A DNA stretch of 64,000 nucleotides from Rhodococcoides fascians A44A. Lineage in GTDB: Bacteria > Actinomycetota > Actinomycetes > Mycobacteriales > Mycobacteriaceae. The position numbers were made by a program, and so were the translations under genes. Below are positions 57,955 to 64,000 of this stretch, one piece after another; positions within the stretch are counted from its first letter, which is position 1; each line of letters begins with the position of its first letter. The notes beneath the pieces are model-generated. The model worked only from the letters and a program-made list of their open reading frames with translations. It was not told the DNA's origin and searched no databases. Location: contig NZ_JMEX01000008.1 in NCBI RefSeq assembly GCF_000760735.1, positions 2,953,535 through 3,017,534 on the forward strand, read 5' to 3'.

Positions 57955-58686
57955 CTAGACGAACGTCAGCACGATCCCGGCGGTGCAGCACAGTGCGACG
58001 ACGGCGAGGGCCAGCGCGTCGGACAGCCCCGGTCGGCTCGGGTGCGCGGTGATCTGGCCGGTACCGCCGCGGGCGGTGATCGCTTCGCCCATCTCGGTTG
58101 CCCGACGAATGGCGATGGACATCGTCGCGGTGATCAGGTCGACGATCGAGTTGTCCGAAGCGCTGTTGAGCACCGATTTCGGCCGGAGTTTGCGGGCTGC
58201 GATCATCGTGCGCATCTCTTCGATGAGCAGGGGTAGCGATCGCAAACACAGTGCCAGGGTCGCGGCCCATTCGTCGACCGGCAATTTCAGCTTCTTCAGC
58301 GGCGAGACCAGTACGGCCACTGCGGGTGCGATGTCGCTCATCGACGTCGTCCACCCGATCATCAACGAGGCCCCCAGAAGAACGAAGGCGAAGACGGTCG
58401 AGCGTAGGAACAACAGAACCGCATCGAGACCGAGCGGAACGTTGATGAGTGCGCCGACGAGAAACAGCACCCAGATCCACCACGGAGGCCGCGGAACGGC
58501 GGTCGGTGGAACTCGGCCGATCACCGCCGCGACGACGAGCACTCCGACGACGAGTCCGATGGATGCCCAGGACGGTGCGACGACGATCGTGATGCTGATC
58601 AGCAGCACCGCGAGCAGTTTGGTTCCCGCCCAGAGTCGATGGATGGGCGAGGAACCGGGGACCTGACGGAGAACGACTGTGGTCAC
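57955..58686 (-). CDS. ecfT: ECF transporter transmembrane component EcfT
   Basis: A 243-aa CbiQ/EcfT-type protein from GTG 58686, overlapping the stop of the fused S-A-A gene by 4 bp. It has five or six TMs (LWAGTKLLAVLLISITIVVA near the start). The two coupling ARG-type motifs are AARKLRPKSV and EAITARGGTG. It joins the S unit to the ATPases in group II/III energy-coupling-factor vitamin transporters. Its only visible partner is the adjacent fused gene, as in M. tuberculosis Rv2325c/Rv2326c. Confidence 0.9.
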   Translation of the reverse strand: MTTVVLRQVPGSSPIHRLWAGTKLLAVLLISITIVVAPSWASIGLVVGVLVVAAVIGRVPPTAVPRPPWWIWVLFLVGALINVPLGLDAVLLFLRSTVFAFVLLGASLMIGWTTSMSDIAPAVAVLVSPLKKLKLPVDEWAATLALCLRSLPLLIEEMRTMIAARKLRPKSVLNSASDNSIVDLITATMSIAIRRATEMGEAITARGGTGQITAHPSRPGLSDALALAVVALCCTAGIVLTFV

Positions 58687-60680
58687 GACGCGACCCTGCC
58701 GGCGTCGAGTACTACGGTCCGATCGCAGATTCGATCCATTCCGTCGACGTCGTGCGAGATCACCACGATGGCAATCCCTTGTCGTCGCAGCGATCCGAGC
58801 ACGTCGATGATCTCCGTTCGGCCGGGCGGATCCAAGCCGGCAAGGGGCTCGTCGAGCACGAGAATTCGAGGTTTGTTGACAATCAGGCCTGCAATCACGA
58901 CGCGACGCATCTGCCCGCCGCTGAGCGAGTCGATCTCGCGGCCCGCAAGGGTGCGATCCAGCCCGACGGCGTCCATGGCCACCGCGACCTTGGCGGATCC
59001 CACCTCCGGACCTCCTGCGGACTCGATGTCCTCGGCGACGGTTCGACGCTGCAGTTGCAGACGTGAATGTTGGAAGGCCAGGCCCACGGCACCGACGTTG
59101 CCCGCGATGTCGCGTCCGTCCAAGCGAGCGGTGCCTGCCGACGGTGACGTCAACCCGGCGAGAATCCAGGCCAGCGTCGACTTGCCGGATCCGTTGCCGC
59201 CGAGGACAAGAATGCCGTCGCCCTTCGAGATGGACAGATCGATGCCGTGCAGAGCGTCCTGAGACCACGGTGTCCGGCTGTTGTAGGTGTGGGTGACGCC
59301 GGTCAACGTCATCAGGGGCGCGCCGGTGTGGAAAGCGTCCGCGGAGTAGGCGAAGTGCCCGCGCATCCAATCGGGTGTATGTGCGACCTGGAACCCGCTG
59401 TGCAGGTGTACGACGCGATCGGCAGCCACCGTCTCCAACTCCTGATGCGTGACGAGCACGACGGACATCGGGTGTCGTTTCGGAAGTGCCGCAAGCAATG
59501 CCACCAGACTCGCGCGACCCTCCGCGTCGATCATCGCGGTGGCCTCGTCGGCGATCAGAAGAGCGGGACGCCGAGCCAGGGCCGACGCCACGGCAAGTCG
59601 TTGCAGCTGGCCGCCGGACAACGACGACGTGTCCCGCTCGCCCAGACCTGCCAGCCCGACTTCCGACAGTACCGATTCGACGTCGATGTCGTAGCCGGGC
59701 GGAAGCCCCCACACGACGTCGTCGGCGACGCGGCTGCCCAGCACCTGACTTTCCGGGCGTTGCAGCACGACGGCCGTTCCTCCGGTCAGTCCGAGTCCGG
59801 CTGTGCCCGGGCGTTCCACCGTCCCCGACGTCGGCTCACGGCCCGCGAGGATGCGTGCGAGTGTGGATTTGCCCGACCCGTTGTGTCCGACGACGGCAAC
59901 GAACTCACCGAGCTCGATCCGCAGGTCGATGTTGTCCAGTGCGGCGAATGTGCTGTCCGGATAACGGAATCCGACGCCGCGCAGTTGTACCGGAAGTGGT
60001 CCGACGTCACCGTCCGTTGCGACGGGCAACCGGTCGATCACCGGGATGGTGGCGAGCCGATCCAGGACGGCGCCGAGGATCAGCCAGGCGAACAGGGCGC
60101 CGAAGACGATCGACAGTGTGGTCGTGCCGAGAATCCACCACCACCAGTGATCGAGGATGGTTCCGACGCTGTCCCGCAGAACATTCGCGGGGGTGACGAG
60201 GAATTCGGCCCGAGACATCAAGCGGGCCAAGCCTTCCACGGTGTTCTCGATGGTCCGCAGAAACAGCTCTCGCAGTGGCGACAGAATCAGCAGCAGGCCG
60301 ACCATGATTGCCCCGATTGCCGGACCCACCACCATCGACGTGGCCAGAACGGACAGCAGCCCCTGCTTCTTCCGTTTGGCCCGGCCGACGAGGCCACCCA
60401 GGATCGCGGACATGGCGACGGTGAACGCGGTGGTGGTGCCGGCTGCGACGAACGCCACGAGCACGCCCGCAACCGCCGCTGCCACGAGTGCTCGGGTGCG
60501 GTGACGCTGCACCACGACGGCCATCGGCACGGCCGCCACGATCTGAAGCGCTGTGGCCATGGGAACGAGAATCGCGACGACCGACAGGGCGACCGCGAAA
60601 CTGCTCATCACCGCTGCCGTAGCCAGCTCGGTAGGCGATAGAGCCCCGGACGTGCGAGGCTCGGCGGGGCTGACTGTCAC
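58683..60680 (-). CDS. ECF transporter S component fused to two ATPase domains (S-A-A')
   Basis: A 665-aa fusion. Residues 1-200 carry about six TMs (ATAAVMSSFAVALSVVAIL onward; DHWWWWILGTTTLSIVFGAL), an S-component-like module. Two ABC ATPases follow: Walker A GHNGSGKSTLARI (about 268) and GGNGSGKSTLAWI (about 500); signatures LSGGQLQRLAVA and LSGGQMRRVVIA; Walker B LLIADEATAMID and ILVLDEPLAGLDPPG. The first Walker B has Ala in place of Pro after the catalytic Glu. The substrate, probably a vitamin or metal, cannot be read. The layout matches Rv2326c. Confidence 0.9.
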   Translation of the reverse strand: MTVSPAEPRTSGALSPTELATAAVMSSFAVALSVVAILVPMATALQIVAAVPMAVVVQRHRTRALVAAAVAGVLVAFVAAGTTTAFTVAMSAILGGLVGRAKRKKQGLLSVLATSMVVGPAIGAIMVGLLLILSPLRELFLRTIENTVEGLARLMSRAEFLVTPANVLRDSVGTILDHWWWWILGTTTLSIVFGALFAWLILGAVLDRLATIPVIDRLPVATDGDVGPLPVQLRGVGFRYPDSTFAALDNIDLRIELGEFVAVVGHNGSGKSTLARILAGREPTSGTVERPGTAGLGLTGGTAVVLQRPESQVLGSRVADDVVWGLPPGYDIDVESVLSEVGLAGLGERDTSSLSGGQLQRLAVASALARRPALLIADEATAMIDAEGRASLVALLAALPKRHPMSVVLVTHQELETVAADRVVHLHSGFQVAHTPDWMRGHFAYSADAFHTGAPLMTLTGVTHTYNSRTPWSQDALHGIDLSISKGDGILVLGGNGSGKSTLAWILAGLTSPSAGTARLDGRDIAGNVGAVGLAFQHSRLQLQRRTVAEDIESAGGPEVGSAKVAVAMDAVGLDRTLAGREIDSLSGGQMRRVVIAGLIVNKPRILVLDEPLAGLDPPGRTEIIDVLGSLRRQGIAIVVISHDVDGMDRICDRTVVLDAGRVAS

Positions 60681-60745
60681 TTGTCCAGTGTGCCAGCAAC
60701 CGAGATGGGCGTTTCACGCTCTGCGAACGAAAGAGGCACAGCACA

Positions 60746-61198
60746 GTGATCACAGTCGACGAAGAGGACTGGGAAACCCCCGTCGGCGCGCAACTGCGCG
60801 CAGCACAACGCGCTGAACTGGACGCGCGTTACGGCAACAGCAACCACGAGCCCGGCGCGGCGCCCACCTCCGAGGACATCCTGGTGTTCGTCGTCGCACG
60901 GGACGACACCCACGTCGGAATCGGGTGCGGGGCGCTACGACTGCTCGACGAGGGCGAAGCGGAAATCAAACGGATGTACGTCATCCCTCCCGAACGGGGA
61001 CGAGGCGCTTCGGTGGCGATACTGCGACGGCTGGAAACCAGTGCCCGAAATCGGGGGATCCGTGTCCTCAAACTGGAGACCGGATCCGGACAACCCGACG
61101 CCGTTCGCTTCTACGAGCGCGAGGGGTACTCCCGCATCGACGGATTCGGGCCTTACACAGACTCTCCGACATCCATCTGTTTCGAACGGACGCTGTAA
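60746..61198 (+). CDS. GNAT-family N-acetyltransferase
   Basis: A 150-aa acetyltransferase from GTG 60746. The acetyl-CoA loop is VIPPERGRGASVAILRRLE, preceded by AEIKRMYV and followed by KLETGSGQPDAVRFYEREGY. The acceptor is unknown. It is divergent from the ECF gene (65-bp gap) and convergent with rhlE across a shared terminator. Confidence 0.9.
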   Translation: MITVDEEDWETPVGAQLRAAQRAELDARYGNSNHEPGAAPTSEDILVFVVARDDTHVGIGCGALRLLDEGEAEIKRMYVIPPERGRGASVAILRRLETSARNRGIRVLKLETGSGQPDAVRFYEREGYSRIDGFGPYTDSPTSICFERTL

Positions 61199-61220
61199 GC
61201 CAGGATCCAAGACACACAAC

Positions 61221-61249
61221 AAGAGCACCCGACCAGGTCGGGTGCTCTT
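61221..61249. terminator. bidirectional terminator between GNAT and rhlE
   Basis: AAGAGCACCCGAC-CAG-GTCGGGTGCTCTT, a perfect 13-bp stem with a 3-nt tip, centred between convergent genes. The stem ends in CTCTT on either strand, giving a short U-containing tail. Confidence 0.85.
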
Positions 61250-61277
61250 GCCATGTCTTCGGGTAGGTCGAGTCCGA

Positions 61278-62768
61278 CTACCTGGTTCGCTGGCTTGTCG
61301 CCGGGCCCGCGGGACGGCGACGACGGCCACCGCCTGCGGCGTGCTGCCGCTGATCCGGCTGTCCCTGGCTGGAGCGTCCCTGGCTCGGCTGGCCCTGCCC
61401 GGAACGCGCCTGGCCCGAACGGGTCTGCTGCCCGGACTGCGCGCGGTCACCCTGGCCGGCGCCACGAGCACTACCACCACGAGCACTGCCACCACGAGCA
61501 CTGCCACCACGGGCACTGCCGCCGCGGGGTGCGCCGTTGCGGGGCCGAGGGGTTCCCTGACGCTGCGGTTGCGGTGCTGCCTTCGGTGCGGGCTCGACGT
61601 AGCGAGCCTGCTCGCCCACGAGTTCTGCAACCTGCGGTGAATCTGCCGTGACGCGGACGGGAGTCACCGTGATCGCGGCCTTGCGAAGCAGCACGGCAGT
61701 GTCCTTGCGCTGCTCGGGAAGGACGACGGTGACGACGTCTCCTGCGCTTCCAGCTCGGGCGGTACGGCCTGAACGGTGCAGGTAGGCCTTGTGCTCGGCA
61801 GGCGGGTCGACGTGCACGACGAGCTGAACGTCGTCGACGTGGACTCCGCGAGCCGCGACGTCGGTAGCGACGAGAACTCGAGCGGTGCCGGACGAGAACG
61901 CGAGCAGGTTCCGGTCACGGGCAGCCTGCGACAGGTTGCCGTGGAGGTCCACCGACGGGATACCCGCCTCGGTGAGCTGCTTGGCAAGCTTGCGCGCCTG
62001 GTGCTTGGTGCGCATGAACAGGATTCGGCGGCCGGTGCCCGACGCCAACTGCTGAACGAGCTTCTTCTTCGCCTCGACACCGTCGACCTCGAACACGCTG
62101 TGGGTCATGGCTTCGACGTGCGACGTTGCTTCGTCGACGGAGTGTGTGACCTGGTCGGTGAGGAATCGCTTGACGAGCTTGTCGACTCCGTTGTCCAGCG
62201 TCGCAGAGAACAGCAACCGCTGTCCCTTCTGCGGTGTGGCAGCGAGGATCCGGGTCACGACGGGAAGAAAGCCGAGATCGGCCATGTGGTCGGCCTCGTC
62301 GAGGACGGTGATCTGCACGCCGTCGAGGCTGACGTGGCGCTGCTTCATCAGGTCTTCGAGGCGTCCCGGGCAGGCGACGACGATGTCGACGCCTGCGTTC
62401 AAGGCGGACACCTGGCGGCCCTGGGACACACCGCCGAAGATCGTGGTGACCTTCAGCTTGTAGGCGGCCGCCAGCGGTTCGATGGCGACGGCGATCTGGG
62501 TCGCCAGTTCACGAGTGGGGGCGAGGATCAGCCCACGCGGACGACCGGGCTTGCGGTTGCCCGCGAGCTGGCCGGCGAGGCGAGCGACCATGGGAATGGA
62601 GAACGCGAGGGTCTTGCCGCTTCCGGTCTTTCCACGTCCGAGCACGTCGCGTCCGGCGAGTGTGTCGGGAAGGGTGTCGGCCTGGATGGGGAAGGGCTCG
62701 GTCTTGCCTTGTGCTGCAAGTGCCTCGGCGAGTGCATTCGGCACGCCGAGTGAAGCAAAGGTAGTCAT
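61278..62768 (-). CDS. rhlE: DEAD-box RNA helicase (RhlE-like) with RGG-type tail
   Basis: A 496-aa helicase from ATG 62768. Motifs: Q-motif EPFPIQADTLPDTLAG, I GRGKTGSGKT, Ia APTRELA, II LDEADHMADLG, III LFSATLDNG, V ATDVAARGVHVDD, VI HRSGRTARAG. The last about 120 residues are low-complexity, with five tandem (S)ARGG units (about 415-435), then glutamine/glycine/serine-rich repeats, the RNA-binding tail usual in mycobacterial RhlE (Rv3211). It remodels structured RNA during cold or degradation. The 252-nt space upstream is a probable long leader. Confidence 0.93.
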   Translation of the reverse strand: MTTFASLGVPNALAEALAAQGKTEPFPIQADTLPDTLAGRDVLGRGKTGSGKTLAFSIPMVARLAGQLAGNRKPGRPRGLILAPTRELATQIAVAIEPLAAAYKLKVTTIFGGVSQGRQVSALNAGVDIVVACPGRLEDLMKQRHVSLDGVQITVLDEADHMADLGFLPVVTRILAATPQKGQRLLFSATLDNGVDKLVKRFLTDQVTHSVDEATSHVEAMTHSVFEVDGVEAKKKLVQQLASGTGRRILFMRTKHQARKLAKQLTEAGIPSVDLHGNLSQAARDRNLLAFSSGTARVLVATDVAARGVHVDDVQLVVHVDPPAEHKAYLHRSGRTARAGSAGDVVTVVLPEQRKDTAVLLRKAAITVTPVRVTADSPQVAELVGEQARYVEPAPKAAPQPQRQGTPRPRNGAPRGGSARGGSARGGSARGGSARGAGQGDRAQSGQQTRSGQARSGQGQPSQGRSSQGQPDQRQHAAGGGRRRRPAGPATSQRTR

Positions 62769-62885
62769 AGTGATGGGTTGCGCCTTTCGGGCATGGTGCT
62801 GCACCGCAAGGTTCACTGCTGTGACCTGTGAGTGCAAGGTTGGCGAGACTGCCGGTGGGCAATTTCGATCGCCGTAAGAAAAGCC

Positions 62886-62900
62886 TGTGCAGGGTGCACA
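62886..62900. promoter_or_regulatory. short palindrome in the rhlE upstream region
   Basis: TGTGCA-GGG-TGCACA is a perfect 6-bp dyad, 118 bp before the rhlE start. The 252-bp gap (62769-63020) also holds two copies of GCAAGGTT (62808 and 62834 areas) and shows no gene. An operator or leader element is possible. Confidence 0.3.
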
Positions 62901-63020
62901 TGGACAACACGGCCGAAGCCGGGCGGAAGTTGAAGCATTCCACGACGTCTGGCGTGCAGCTACACACACCGTTGCCCAGTGTAACCGCTGAACGCTCCAT
63001 CGCCTTCCCGGAGTGACGTA

Positions 63021-64000
63021 TCAGGCAGCTCTGTGGGACGTCGCCAGCAGTTTTGCCGCGTATTCCTCGGCGAACTCGTGTTCGACGAACGAGCAATACC
63101 GTCGGGCGACCGGCATCGGGGGCGCCTGAGAGCTGTACCTGTGCCCGGTAGGAGTCTCGAAGTCGTAGACGTGGATCGCCCGCGGCTCCTGTCGCTTCGG
63201 TGTGGACGTCCACCCGTCGGCTTCTTTGGCGTAGTTGCACGCGGCGCATAATCCCGCTCCGTTGTGCGCACTGGTTGCACCGCCGTGTGCGTGGGAGCGA
63301 ATGTGGTCGCGGTGACGTATCGGGGCGTCGCACCACGGTGTGCGGCACGTTCCGTCACGCACGTCGATCAGCGTGGCCAACGCTGTGGGGAAGCTCCGCG
63401 CCTTGGATTCCATCGCGGTCAGAGCACCGGAAAGTGGTTCCGCGTACAGCTTGCGCAGCTCGGTGCGCACGGGTGATGCGGCGGCGTCGGCGACGAGCTT
63501 GCGTGCGATCGACGCGGGGATCTCGCCGTAGCCGCTCAGATGAGCCGGCTTCGAGTCGTGTCCGAACAGCGTCTCGTCGGAGATGACGAGAGTGACCGAC
63601 ACCGCGGCGCCCGAGGCTGCGCGGGCTGTACCGGTGATGCGCTCGAACGCGAGGTCGGCCATGATCTGATCCCGGGTGCGACGTTCGTCCCCCACACCGA
63701 CCAAGGAGTCGGCGTGTCTTCGTAGAGTTGCCCACATCGAGACACCTCTGTCCATCGATGTCATCACCTTGAACTCGCACATGAAGTCGGGATGCGGCCG
63801 AGTAATCGCGCGGCGTTGTTCGAACGCTCTTGCTTTCCTCCTGGCCACGGAGGCGGGGTCCAGTTCAGCTGCCAATGCCCGGGCTCGACGCTCGATCGCG
63901 TTGTCTCCCAAGTTCTTCAAGGTTGCCGAGTCGGAGCACAGTTGCTCGTCGATCGACCGCCTGTCCTCTGCGGTCAAGCACGCAGTTTCTCTGGCGATCA
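63021..64000 (-). CDS. DUF222/HNH endonuclease-like protein (13E12 family), 5' end outside window
   Basis: 326 codons are visible and the frame is open through the right edge, where IARETACLTAEDRRSIDEQL is typical DUF222 sequence, so the true start lies beyond the window. The TTG at 63977 is not a likely start. The C-terminal HNH motif is GTCRTPWCDAPIRHRDHIRS then HNGAGLCAACNYAKEADGW, with the Cys pairs of the zinc knuckle. These 13E12-REP-type proteins occur in many copies in mycolic actinobacteria; biochemical function is not established. The end is followed by the rhlE leader region. Confidence 0.9.
   Translation of the reverse strand, partial: IARETACLTAEDRRSIDEQLCSDSATLKNLGDNAIERRARALAAELDPASVARRKARAFEQRRAITRPHPDFMCEFKVMTSMDRGVSMWATLRRHADSLVGVGDERRTRDQIMADLAFERITGTARAASGAAVSVTLVISDETLFGHDSKPAHLSGYGEIPASIARKLVADAAASPVRTELRKLYAEPLSGALTAMESKARSFPTALATLIDVRDGTCRTPWCDAPIRHRDHIRSHAHGGATSAHNGAGLCAACNYAKEADGWTSTPKRQEPRAIHVYDFETPTGHRYSSQAPPMPVARRYCSFVEHEFAEEYAAKLLATSHRAA

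Noticed and set aside
54032-58483. 1483-codon open frame on the minus strand across the Rv0910-like and both VWA genes
   Set aside because: It is antisense to three well-supported genes, its composition is Arg/His/Gly-rich and low in hydrophobics, and no motif is present. It is a shadow of GC-rich coding DNA.

Overview
The window is about 64 kb of high-GC chromosome from a mycolic-acid actinobacterium (order Mycobacteriales), most likely a Rhodococcus or close relative. The evidence is the dense GTG/ATG starts with 4-bp ATGA/GTGA overlaps, a 13E12-type DUF222/HNH gene, and clear orthologues of Mycobacterium tuberculosis prrA/prrB, accD3, echA6, Rv0906, ctpE, Rv0909 and Rv0910. From memory of the M. 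tuberculosis map, these eight keep the same order and strand as Rv0902c-Rv0910. Here they are spread over 52 kb by blocks of accessory genes. No rRNA, tRNA, CRISPR array or classical insertion sequence was recognised.

Layout. 0-4.3 kb: a TAXI-type substrate-binding lipoprotein (cut by the window edge), a DctA dicarboxylate carrier and the PrrB/PrrA two-component system. 4.4-8.6 kb: photolyase, a drug/metabolite exporter and propionyl-CoA synthetase. 8.6-10.2 kb: an AbiEi/DUF559 nuclease-like gene bracketed by two copies of a 58-bp imperfect palindrome, then a decayed LysA-like decarboxylase. 10.1-16.3 kb: AccD3, an XRE/membrane/NatA/NatB-like export operon and an ABC-F ATPase. 16.3-24.6 kb: aldo/keto reductase, HemD-like protein, an SDR/TetR pair with two palindromic operators, then a translationally coupled SDR-SDR-MoxR-VWA operon (the SDRs are of the mycofactocin-coupled type) and a flavin monooxygenase.

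24.6-36.4 kb: EchA6, ammonium channel Amt, a secreted protein, an FHA-HTH regulator, an alpha/beta hydrolase, a SigD-like sigma factor, two membrane proteins (one a methyltransferase-DCC fusion), an NCS1 permease, a crotonase, and a TetR-controlled membrane protein. 36.4-43.3 kb: HtpG, an iron-siderophore lipoprotein, a metallo-hydrolase, CtpE and an Rv0909-like small protein. 43.3-52.8 kb: Na+/H+ antiporter, lipase, YjbR protein, then a LytS/LytTR pair with two sodium:solute symporters and their small partners, probably a carboxylate sensing and uptake module. 52.8-54.0 kb: a second AbiEi/DUF559 gene bracketed by two identical 62-bp hairpin repeats. 54.1-64 kb: Rv0910-like SRPBCC protein, tandem VWA/substrate-binding paralogues, an ECF transporter (T plus fused S-A-A), a GNAT enzyme, RhlE helicase and a DUF222/HNH gene running off the end.

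The most unusual signal is a set of intergenic long palindromes. Two DUF559 genes, at opposite ends of the window, are each closely bracketed by a pair of hairpin repeats. The two pairs differ in sequence. A solo hairpin at 23.4 kb shares the core, but not the arms, of the first pair. A second core (GCAGGCTCC[AG]CTCC) recurs at 11.6, 16.3 and 36.4 kb, once inside a large hairpin. This looks like a family of self-flanked nuclease genes plus solo elements that may be mobile. That interpretation is inference from a single genome window.
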